6,152 nt of DNA, from the NCBI GenBank assembly GCA_964514665.1, contig CAZESH010000268.1, forward strand, positions 1-6,152, read 5' to 3'. The notes below the pieces were generated by a model that saw nothing but the letters and a program-made list of their open reading frames with translations, did not search any database and had not been told where the DNA came from. The DNA is from CAZESH01 sp964514665. Its GTDB lineage: Bacteria > Bacillota > Bacilli > Paenibacillales > KCTC-25726. Shown here piece after piece: positions 1 to 5,594 of the stretch (its first letter is position 1; each line of letters starts with the position of its first letter). The position numbers and the translations under genes are program-made.

Positions 1-706
1 GCTTGGTGTTTGAGGGCTGCAGATCGACCATCAAGTTGTCATAGACTTTGCCGAGCTTGATCATCGTGACGGTGGTCAGCATGTTCAGAATCATTTTTTG
101 CGCCGAACCGGCTTTCATCCGCGTCGAGCCCATGATGACCTCCGGACCGACGATGGCTTCGACCATCAAATCCGCATAATCCTGCATCGGGCTGTGTTCG
201 TTGTTCGTAATGCCAATTACCTTGGCTCCCAACTGCTTCGCCTTACGCATGGCGCCCAACACATAGGGGGTTCTGCCGCTAGAGGCAATGCCCACGACAA
301 TATCCTGCCGATTGATGTTATGCTGCAGCACATCGTCTTCGCCCAACTGATCGTTGTCCTCCGCACCCTCGACTGCATCCGTGATCGCCTGATAACCGCC
401 GGCGATCACGCCCTGGACAAGGCTCGGGGCGGTTCCGTAAGTAGGGGGGCATTCGGAGGCGTCCAGGATGCCCAGTCTGCCGCTCGTGCCGGCGCCGAAG
501 TAGAATAGCCGGCCGCCGCCTTTCAAGCTGCTAGCGATCATTTCGACCGCATCGGAAATGATCGGCAGCAGCTCGTGGATTTTTTCAGCTACCAGATGAT
601 CCTCCTGATTGATTTTTTTCAGTATTTCAATGGTCGGAAGTTGGTCGATATGTCGAGTGGCTTCGTTTCGCTGCTCCGTTACTAACGATTTTAGAATGTC
701 GTTCAT
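1..706 (-). CDS. murQ: N-acetylmuramic acid 6-phosphate etherase (MurQ), 3' end cut off by the window
   Basis: Cytosolic etherase that cleaves the D-lactyl ether of MurNAc-6-phosphate to give GlcNAc-6-phosphate and D-lactate, the step that returns recovered muramic acid to amino-sugar metabolism. Reading the minus strand from ATG at 706-704 gives 235 uninterrupted codons to the window edge; family members are about 300 residues, so roughly the last 65 are missing. The SIS-type sugar-phosphate isomerase fold is visible: FGAGTSGRLG (70-79), then LDASECPPTYG (81-91), EGAEDN (113-118), GIASSGRTPYV (139-149) and GSTRMKAGSAQKM (193-205). Glu85 and Glu116 are 31 residues apart, the same spacing as the two catalytic glutamates I recall for E. 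coli MurQ (83 and 114). The start is fixed by GGAGGT 8 nt upstream. It lies 45 nt after the kinase gene with no terminator between, so the two are probably co-transcribed. The family call is very secure. Confidence 0.97.
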   Translation of the reverse strand, partial: MNDILKSLVTEQRNEATRHIDQLPTIEILKKINQEDHLVAEKIHELLPIISDAVEMIASSLKGGGRLFYFGAGTSGRLGILDASECPPTYGTAPSLVQGVIAGGYQAITDAVEGAEDNDQLGEDDVLQHNINRQDIVVGIASSGRTPYVLGAMRKAKQLGAKVIGITNNEHSPMQDYADLMVEAIVGPEVIMGSTRMKAGSAQKMILNMLTTVTMIKLGKVYDNLMVDLQPSNTK

Positions 707-751
707 GCCGTCTTACCTCCATTGATATTCATAGTTGACGAGTCGATATCT

Positions 752-1699
752 TTATGCGTTGAACCGTTCGGCGCGGGACAAAGTTACGGCCAGACTTGCG
801 GCTCCGTAAGCGGAGGAGCGGCCTGAAACGATGATGCCGTTGCACGCTTTTTCCGCTGCCAATTCTTGTTTAAAAGCTTCCAGGAAAAGCGTGGAATGCT
901 TGAACACCGAGCCGATCGCCGCAATCGGTGCCGACTGAAAATAGTCGTGTTTTTTGCGCAGCGCGATCGTCAGCTCGGCCAGTTCGGCCGCAGAGCGCCT
1001 TAAGATTTCGACGGCAGCGGCGTCTTGTTCGGACGCCGCCCGAATACACAACTCGGCGAATTCCGCGATGTGCTGTTTTTTTACTTCCGGCTGATAAACG
1101 AATTCCTTTAAGTCAAGAGGAGAAGAGATTTGAAGCTTATTTAAGACGAGACCGCTAAAGCTTGTTTCCGGTATGACGCCGTCATACTGCCGCATAACGG
1201 CTTGCAGGGTGCGAAGCCCGATTTGATAGCCGCTTCCTTCATCACTCAGCAGATGCCCCCAACCGCCGGTTCTGAATTTGCCTCCTTCGGGCGTTATGCC
1301 ATAGACGATCGACCCTGTACCGGAAATGACAGCGATTCCAAAATGAGTCCCAAGCGCTGCGTTTAAAGCGATTTCCGCGTCGTTTCGGATCCAGATCGGA
1401 AAATCGGCTCCGAGTTGACGGACAAATTGTAGCAGCGCATCATGAAACCGCTGCTTTTCCTGCTCCTTATCGACACCGGACAATCCCAGACAGACACCCG
1501 CGCATTGACCGACTGGATACGGCGCTTGATTGAAAAAGGCCATCAGCACTTCGTGGATATGGTCAATCGCTTTTTCAAACGTCACGGCATACGGATTTGA
1601 CGCTTTTCCAGCAAAGCGCCCGACTTCCGCACCGTCCATGGACATGGCAGCGGCTTCCGTTTTGGTGCCGCCGCCGTCAACACCGATAACAAAATTCAT
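752..1699 (-). CDS. murK: BadF/BadG-type amino-sugar kinase, MurK/NagK-like (MurNAc/GlcNAc kinase)
   Basis: A 315-residue ATP-dependent sugar kinase of the ASKHA (actin/hexokinase/Hsp70) fold, BadF/BadG/BcrA/BcrD family, the family that holds GlcNAc kinase and clostridial MurK, which phosphorylates both MurNAc and GlcNAc at O6. Visible motifs are the phosphate-1 loop GVDGGGTKTE (6-15), RNDAEIAL (105-112) with Asp107 as the expected catalytic base, the phosphate-2 loop ISGTGSI (125-131), the family signature GGWGHLLSDEGSGYQIG (145-161) and the adenosine region IGSVFKHS (262-269) with SGRSSAYGAA near the C terminus. No signal peptide is present, so it is cytosolic. I chose ATG at 1699 because AGGTG lies 5 nt upstream. 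The reading frame stays open to 1744, but that start would fall inside the predicted -10 box and add a non-homologous leader. Its place before murQ favours MurNAc as a substrate. Sequence alone cannot separate MurNAc from GlcNAc preference, so the symbol is tentative. Confidence 0.88.
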   Translation of the reverse strand: MNFVIGVDGGGTKTEAAAMSMDGAEVGRFAGKASNPYAVTFEKAIDHIHEVLMAFFNQAPYPVGQCAGVCLGLSGVDKEQEKQRFHDALLQFVRQLGADFPIWIRNDAEIALNAALGTHFGIAVISGTGSIVYGITPEGGKFRTGGWGHLLSDEGSGYQIGLRTLQAVMRQYDGVIPETSFSGLVLNKLQISSPLDLKEFVYQPEVKKQHIAEFAELCIRAASEQDAAAVEILRRSAAELAELTIALRKKHDYFQSAPIAAIGSVFKHSTLFLEAFKQELAAEKACNGIIVSGRSSAYGAASLAVTLSRAERFNA

Positions 1700-1742
1700 A
1701 ATTTCACCTGCTTGGAAAAAATATACGGATATTATTATTATC

Positions 1743-1772
1743 ATTATAAACGAAGAAAGTTCTATTTGTAAA
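1743..1772 (-). promoter_or_regulatory. Predicted sigma-A promoter of murK-murQ
   Basis: On the minus strand TTTACA (1772-1767) is followed after 18 nt by a perfect TATAAT (1748-1743). Transcription would begin near 1736, leaving a leader of about 37 nt before the murK start at 1699. The -35 box overlaps the left end of the AT-rich element shared with the anmK side, so a protein bound there could control both directions. The -10 box is clear; the 18-nt spacer and the -35 assignment are less certain. Confidence 0.6.
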
Positions 1773-1817
1773 ATAAAATATTAAATATAAATAATATAAT
1801 TGAAAAAATATTTCACG
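1767..1817. promoter_or_regulatory. AT-rich operator-like element between the divergent murK and anmK promoters
   Basis: This block of nearly pure A/T is bounded by imperfect inverted half-sites: TGTAAAATA (1767-1775) and TATTTCACG (1809-1817), matching at 7 of 9 positions when one is reversed. The left half-site covers the murK -35 box and the right half-site lies in the anmK core promoter. A similar block precedes namZ (3092-3152), aligned the same way to its promoter. Position suggests regulation of both directions by one protein. The base composition alone could also serve as UP elements for RNA polymerase, so operator function is inference. Confidence 0.4.
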
Positions 1818-1829
1818 TTGTTTTATACT
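1800..1829 (+). promoter_or_regulatory. Predicted sigma-A promoter of anmK
   Basis: TTGAAA (1800-1805) and TATACT (1824-1829) are separated by 18 nt, each one base from consensus. Transcription would start about 1836, giving a leader of roughly 39 nt to the TTG start at 1875. AT-rich sequence upstream of the -35 box could act as an UP element. The promoter is back-to-back with the murK promoter, with the two -35 boxes only 27 nt apart. Confidence 0.6.
1801..1815. promoter_or_regulatory. Palindrome TGAAA-N5-TTTCA over the anmK -35 box
   Basis: The 15-bp TGAAAAAATATTTCA has perfect 5-bp inverted arms around a 5-bp AT centre. It covers most of the -35 hexamer and runs into the spacer, a classic place for a repressor operator. 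Half-sites of this kind resemble what I recall for RpiR-family sugar-phosphate regulators, the family of MurR, which controls the equivalent B. subtilis genes. No such regulator is encoded in the window, so the partner is a guess. In a region this AT-rich a short palindrome may also arise by chance. Confidence 0.4.
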
Positions 1830-1874
1830 AGTAAGATACAAGGAGTTTAATCAGAGCGAGGGGAGAGGTGGATA

Positions 1875-3062
1875 TTGCTCATTGAGCTGTCAACTAAACA
1901 AGAATTGATCGTGGTCGGACTAATGTCAGGCACGTCATTGGACGGCGTGGACAGTGCTATCGTTCGCATCGGTTTTGCCGATGGAAGCATCCAGTCCGAA
2001 CTGCTGCATTTTTCATCCTATGCATATGACAAAACGCTTCGTGAAAAGATCAAATCGCTTTGCAGCAAGGATCAGTCCGATGTCGCCTCCTTATGCGCCA
2101 TGAATGCCATTTTGGCGGAACGGTTTGCGCAGGCGGTCTTGGATTCGATTGCAAAGGCCGGGATAGCAGTCAAGGCTGTCGATTTGATCAGTTCGCACGG
2201 ACAAACGGTATGGCATCAGCCGAAAGCCGAGCCCGGCGACCCGTTCTCGGCCGCATCGACGCTGCAAATCGGAGATCTGTCGGTATTGTCCAAAAGGACG
2301 GGGCTGATCGTTGTCGGGGATTTTCGCACAGCGGATATGGCGGTAGGCGGGCAAGGTGCTCCATTGACACCGGTTGCCGATTATTTTTTACTGAAACATC
2401 CGACAAAAGGAAGGATCATTCAAAATATAGGGGGAATTGGCAACTGTACAGTGATCCGGGCCGACGCGCACTTGGAGGATGTAACCGCTTTTGATACGGG
2501 TCCCGGCAATATGCTGATCGACCAAGCGGTACAACTTTTATACGGCAACGATACATCTTATGACGAAGGCGGAAAGATTGCCGCGGCCGGGAGTGTTGAC
2601 CGCCCTTTGCTTGAGCGTATGCTGGCTCATCCATATTTCAAGCAGCCTCCCGTCAAAACAACAGGACGGGAAATGTTCGGCAAAGACTACGCTTTGCATT
2701 GGCTGCAAGAAGCGAATTCGGTCGGTCTGCGCCCGGAGGATATCGTGGCGACATTTACCGCATTGACTGCCGAATCCATTGCCAGAAGCTATGCGGATTT
2801 TGTGTTGCCGCATGGACGGTATGACGAGGTCATTGTTTGCGGAGGAGGGGCACATAATGTCACGTTGATGCGAATGCTGGAACAGTTGCTTCCGTCCTGC
2901 CGCATATTTCCTTTGGAGCAATCGGGCGCATCCAGCGATGCGCGCGAAGCGGTCGCCTTTGCTCTTCTCGGCTTTTTGTTTATTCATGGAAAAGCCAACA
3001 ATCTCCCGTCGGTTACGGGTGCCAAGCTTCCCACAGTCATGGGAAAGCTGGCTTTGCCCTAA
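1875..3062 (+). CDS. anmK: Anhydro-N-acetylmuramic acid kinase (AnmK)
   Basis: Cytosolic kinase that hydrolyses the 1,6-anhydro bond of anhydro-MurNAc while phosphorylating O6 with ATP, giving MurNAc-6-phosphate, the substrate of MurQ encoded in the divergent unit. At 395 residues it is full length or slightly longer than the usual 370-390. Family motifs appear in order: VGLMSGTSLDGVD (14-26), ISSHGQTVWHQP (105-116), the block RTADMAVGGQGAPL (151-164), NIGGIGN (184-190), AFDTGPGNMLIDQA (205-218) with Asp207 as the expected catalytic base, TGREMFGKDY (263-272), VCGGGAHN (321-328) and DAREAVAFA (355-363). The start is TTG at 1875 after a purine-rich GAGGGGAGAGGTG; no ATG or GTG in this frame precedes the first motif, and the next candidate is TTG at codon 11. 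It has its own promoter. No clear terminator follows, so some read-through into namZ is possible. The function call is very secure. Confidence 0.96.
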   Translation: MLIELSTKQELIVVGLMSGTSLDGVDSAIVRIGFADGSIQSELLHFSSYAYDKTLREKIKSLCSKDQSDVASLCAMNAILAERFAQAVLDSIAKAGIAVKAVDLISSHGQTVWHQPKAEPGDPFSAASTLQIGDLSVLSKRTGLIVVGDFRTADMAVGGQGAPLTPVADYFLLKHPTKGRIIQNIGGIGNCTVIRADAHLEDVTAFDTGPGNMLIDQAVQLLYGNDTSYDEGGKIAAAGSVDRPLLERMLAHPYFKQPPVKTTGREMFGKDYALHWLQEANSVGLRPEDIVATFTALTAESIARSYADFVLPHGRYDEVIVCGGGAHNVTLMRMLEQLLPSCRIFPLEQSGASSDAREAVAFALLGFLFIHGKANNLPSVTGAKLPTVMGKLALP

Positions 3063-3091
3063 TGATCGGACAAGCTAAAAAAAATTTTCAT

Positions 3092-3139
3092 TACAAAATA
3101 AAATTTTAAAATATAAAAATTAATTGAAAAATTATTTTG
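3092..3139. promoter_or_regulatory. AT-rich operator-like element upstream of namZ, similar to the murK-anmK one
   Basis: This stretch is almost all A/T and carries a perfect 8-bp inverted repeat, CAAAATAA (3094-3101) and TTATTTTG (3132-3139), the right arm falling just after the -35 box. By eye it aligns with 1767-1817, sharing AAAATAAAAT near the left end and AATTGAAAAA at the -35 box, in the same position relative to the promoter. The span between outer half-sites is 46 bp here and 51 bp there, so the geometry is not identical. Common regulation of the two units is likely but not proven. Confidence 0.4.
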
Positions 3140-3152
3140 TTGCATTTATAAT
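3124..3152 (+). promoter_or_regulatory. Strong predicted sigma-A promoter of namZ-amiE
   Basis: TTGAAA (3124-3129), a 17-nt spacer and a perfect TATAAT (3147-3152) make this the best promoter in the window. Transcription should start near 3159, leaving a leader of about 50 nt before the namZ ATG. The long A/T run upstream could act as an UP element. It makes namZ-amiE independent of anmK. Confidence 0.75.
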
Positions 3153-3162
3153 GGATTTAGGC

Positions 3163-3176
3163 TGAAAGCGATTACA
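3163..3176 (+). promoter_or_regulatory. cre-like site (CcpA operator) just downstream of the namZ transcription start
   Basis: TGAAAGCGATTACA fits the cre core TG-N-AA-N-CG-N-W-N-N-C-W at every defined position of its 14 bases. It sits about 4 to 17 nt past the predicted start of transcription, where bound CcpA usually blocks initiation or elongation. This predicts glucose repression of namZ and amiE. No matching site was found in the murK-anmK promoter region. Confidence 0.6.
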
Positions 3177-3209
3177 CCTTTTTATCATGAATGGGAGTGA
3201 CTCAGACAT

Positions 3210-4376
3210 ATGAAAGCGAAAGTATTATCCGGAGCCGACCGATTTCCTGAATTCGCCCCCAAGCTGTTGTCCGGAAAACGGATCGGACTCTTGACTAACC
3301 CGACCGGCATCAACGCTGAATTTAAATCGACGATCGATATTTGCGCGGAGCTTGACTCTGTACGCTTGACGGCGTTGTTTGCCTGCGAGCACGGAATCCG
3401 CGGCGAAAAGCAAGCGGGCATCAAATTCGAGGATGAAACAGATGCCGAATTGGACATCCCGGTTTATAGCCTCTACGGCAAAAACAGAAGGCCGACCAAG
3501 GAAATGCTGGAAGTCATCGATACGCTGTTGTTTGATATTCAGGATTTGGGCGTTCGTTTTTATACATATTTGACGACGCTAGTCTACGTCATGCAGGCTT
3601 GTGCCGAATTCGGCAAGGAAGTCATCGTGCTGGATCGGCCGAACCCGCTTGGCGGGAACAAAGTGGAGGGCGGTTTTTTGGAGCCCGGATTCGAATCGAT
3701 GGTTGGTGCGGGTGTCATGCCGTACCAAACCGGGCTGACCATCGGGGAATTCGCCAGACTAGTCAATGCCGAATGGTCGATTGGCTGCGAGCTGCAGGTC
3801 ATACCGCTGCAAAATTGGAGCAGGGAGATGGAGTATCCCGATACGGGGCTTCCTTGGGTGTTCCCTTCGCCGAATTTGCCGACGATCGATACGGCAAGGG
3901 TGTATCCCGGCAACTGTTTGTTTGAAGGCACCAACCTTTCTGAAGGAAGAGGCACCACGCATCCCTTTGAATTGATCGGGGCTCCCTGGTTGAAATCGAA
4001 GGAATTATGCGCGGTGATGAACAGCCTTGGACTGCCGGGCGTGCATTTTCATCCGCTTACCTTTACTCCTTCGTTTCAAAAGCATAAAGGAGAGCTGTGC
4101 GAGGGCGTCTACACCTTCGTAACGGATTGCGCGTCCCATCGGGCTGTAACGAGCGGATTAACGCTGCTGCATTACGTGATTCAGCTTCATGAGGAGCAAT
4201 TCCAATGGTTTTCTTTTGAGGACAAAAAACCTTCTATCGACCTGCTGTCAGGAAGCGAACGGGTAAGAAAAGGGCTGCACGATGCGGACGAATTGGAGCA
4301 GCTGCTGGCTTCCTACGATGCAGATGAGCAAAAATGGAAATCGATCCGGCAGCCCTATCTGTTGTACGGAGCGTGA
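3210..4376 (+). CDS. namZ: Exo-beta-N-acetylmuramidase NamZ (DUF1343, YbbC family), no signal peptide
   Basis: DUF1343 protein of 388 residues. The characterised B. subtilis member, NamZ (YbbC), removes MurNAc from the non-reducing end of peptidoglycan glycans. Conserved blocks seen are KRIGLLTNPTGIN (23-35), ACEHGIRGEKQAG (58-70) with Glu60-His61 as the likely active-site pair, FDIQDLGVRFYTY (108-120), LDRPNPLGG (141-149), PSPNLPT (219-225) and EGTNLSEGRGTTHPFE (239-254). The N terminus is charged and hydrophilic and starts directly at the domain, so I see no signal peptide or lipobox; B. subtilis NamZ is secreted, so this copy is predicted cytosolic. ATG at 3210 is preceded by GGGAG about 12 nt away, a somewhat long spacing. 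It forms a tight pair with the AmiE-like gene. The residue before the Glu-His pair is Cys rather than the Pro I associate with many members. The family is certain; the exact substrate inside the cell is inferred. Confidence 0.92.
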   Translation: MKAKVLSGADRFPEFAPKLLSGKRIGLLTNPTGINAEFKSTIDICAELDSVRLTALFACEHGIRGEKQAGIKFEDETDAELDIPVYSLYGKNRRPTKEMLEVIDTLLFDIQDLGVRFYTYLTTLVYVMQACAEFGKEVIVLDRPNPLGGNKVEGGFLEPGFESMVGAGVMPYQTGLTIGEFARLVNAEWSIGCELQVIPLQNWSREMEYPDTGLPWVFPSPNLPTIDTARVYPGNCLFEGTNLSEGRGTTHPFELIGAPWLKSKELCAVMNSLGLPGVHFHPLTFTPSFQKHKGELCEGVYTFVTDCASHRAVTSGLTLLHYVIQLHEEQFQWFSFEDKKPSIDLLSGSERVRKGLHDADELEQLLASYDADEQKWKSIRQPYLLYGA

Positions 4377-4379
4377 ATC

Positions 4380-5495
4380 ATGAATCGGTCATGGGAGCAA
4401 TCCGATTGGCGCGCGATGGGACTGGATCCGCAAAGCATCAAAGCAGCCTATGCACTACTTGAAAACGCCGCGGCCGAAAAGCTGATTCCCGGCGCGGTTG
4501 CGGTAATCGGACGCAGATCCGGACAGGGGAAGCTTCAGACCGGTCTCGTTGCCGACACCGATCATCGAACCGAAGAAGTGCAAACGAACACGATTTATGA
4601 CTGCGCTTCGCTGACGAAAGTGATGGTTACACTGCCGTTGACGCTCAAACTGATTGAACAGGGCGGGCTTCGGCTGGATGATGCGGTCGCCGACTTCATA
4701 CCCGATTTTGCGGCCAACGGCAAGGGGCACATCACGATCCGCCACCTGCTGACGCATACTTCGGGGCTGATCGCCTTTTACGACATGCATTCCCATGGCT
4801 GGACGCCTGAAGAGATCATGAGCAGCATTTACACGCAGCATCTGGAATATGAAAGCGGTTCAAGAATGGTGTACAGCGATCTCGGATTTATTTTGCTGGG
4901 AAGCTTATGCGAGAGATTACTCGGAATACCGTTGGATGAAGCAGCCAAGCGATATGTGTTCGAACCGCTGGACATGGCGGAAAGCTGCTATCGACCGGAC
5001 ACATCGCTGTTTCCGCGGATTGCCGCCACGGAATTCGACCCGGCCGAAGGCGCGCACCGCGTCGGCCGCGTGCATGACGAAAATGCCGAAGCGCTTGGCG
5101 GCGTCAGCGGCCATGCGGGTTTATTTTCCACGGCGGGCGATTTGGCCAAAGCAGCAGCCGTCTGGTTGAACGAAGGGGCAATTTCCCCAGGCCGAAGATT
5201 CTTGTCTCAGGCCGCGGTAAAGGCCGCGATAGCCGGTTACACGTCCGGCATTACCGGGGCGAACCGTGGACTGGGTTGGGTTTTGAAAGGGGATTCGTTT
5301 GACGTTTCGGGCGATTTGATGTCGGAAGCCGCTTACGGGCATACGGGGTTTACCGGAACCAGCATTCAAATCGATCCGGTTTATGATCTTTATATGGTTT
5401 TGTTGACCAATCGGGTGCATTACGGCAGGCAGAAGTCGATTAATCGGCTGCGTCAATGCTTTCACAATGCCGTAGTCGCCGGCATTCGGGAGTAG
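4380..5495 (+). CDS. amiE: Beta-lactamase-fold serine hydrolase, AmiE/YbbE-like (probable MurNAc-L-alanine amidase)
   Basis: A 371-residue penicillin-recognising serine hydrolase (class C beta-lactamase/PBP fold). The catalytic SxxK is S77-L-T-K80 in YDCASLTKVM, the YxN-type element is Y165-S-D in VYSDLG, and the KTG-type box is GHTG (320-323). RHLLTHTSGL (121-130) and GGVSGHAGLFST are also typical of the family. In B. subtilis the homologous YbbE/AmiE sits in the same locus and removes the stem peptide from MurNAc-peptides, so that role is the best inference here; an esterase or D-amino peptidase activity cannot be excluded from sequence. No signal peptide is visible (the N terminus is MNRSWEQSDW), unlike the secreted B. 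subtilis protein. The ATG lies 3 nt after the namZ stop and its GGAG (4368-4371) is inside namZ, so translation is likely coupled. Fold assignment is secure; substrate is moderately secure. Confidence 0.85.
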   Translation: MNRSWEQSDWRAMGLDPQSIKAAYALLENAAAEKLIPGAVAVIGRRSGQGKLQTGLVADTDHRTEEVQTNTIYDCASLTKVMVTLPLTLKLIEQGGLRLDDAVADFIPDFAANGKGHITIRHLLTHTSGLIAFYDMHSHGWTPEEIMSSIYTQHLEYESGSRMVYSDLGFILLGSLCERLLGIPLDEAAKRYVFEPLDMAESCYRPDTSLFPRIAATEFDPAEGAHRVGRVHDENAEALGGVSGHAGLFSTAGDLAKAAAVWLNEGAISPGRRFLSQAAVKAAIAGYTSGITGANRGLGWVLKGDSFDVSGDLMSEAAYGHTGFTGTSIQIDPVYDLYMVLLTNRVHYGRQKSINRLRQCFHNAVVAGIRE

Positions 5496-5519
5496 CCCGT
5501 TATTCCGGGTGGATTTTTT
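5496..5519 (+). terminator. Weak possible terminator after amiE
   Basis: Directly after the amiE stop codon CCCG (5496-5499) and CGGG (5506-5509) can pair around a 6-nt loop, followed by TGGA and six T residues (5514-5519). The stem is only 4 bp and the T-run starts late, so at best it is a weak intrinsic terminator. Read-through into the GNAT gene is quite possible. Confidence 0.3.
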
Positions 5520-5594
5520 ATGGGAGGTGATGCGCGGTCCGTATTGGGTAAAAAGCAAGTCCGTATTACCAACTATCGTTAAGGGGGGAGAAAC

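Noticed and set aside
98..508. Plus-strand 136-codon open frame
   Set aside because: It lies antisense to the well-conserved MurQ coding sequence and its translation looks like low-value Arg/His-rich shadow sequence.
724..750. GATAT/ATATC inverted repeat between murK and murQ as a terminator or operator
   Set aside because: Arms are only 5 bp of A/T-rich sequence with a long loop and no T-tract; the gap is better read as a simple intra-operon spacer.
1700..1744. Earlier start for the murK-like kinase (ATG at 1744)
   Set aside because: It would add a 15-residue Ile-rich leader and begin inside the predicted -10 box, while ATG at 1699 has AGGTG 5 nt upstream and begins right at the conserved domain.
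3025..3049. Stem-loop at the end of anmK as a terminator (AGCTTCCCA pairing with TGGGAAAGCT)
   Set aside because: It has a bulged 9-bp stem but lies inside the coding sequence and is not followed by a T-tract; the nearby homopolymer is A on the plus strand.
3187..3213. Mini-ORF (8 codons from ATG 3187) overlapping the namZ start as a leader peptide
   Set aside because: It has no Shine-Dalgarno sequence upstream and is too short to judge; the overlap is likely chance.
3211..3224. Second cre-like site at the namZ start codon (TGAAAGCG repeated 48 bp after the first)
   Set aside because: Only the left half matches; the right half lacks the conserved C, and the bases are explained by codons Met-Lys-Ala.
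4849..4862. cre-like TGAAAGCGGTTCAA inside amiE
   Set aside because: The conserved C near the right end is missing and the site is deep in coding sequence.
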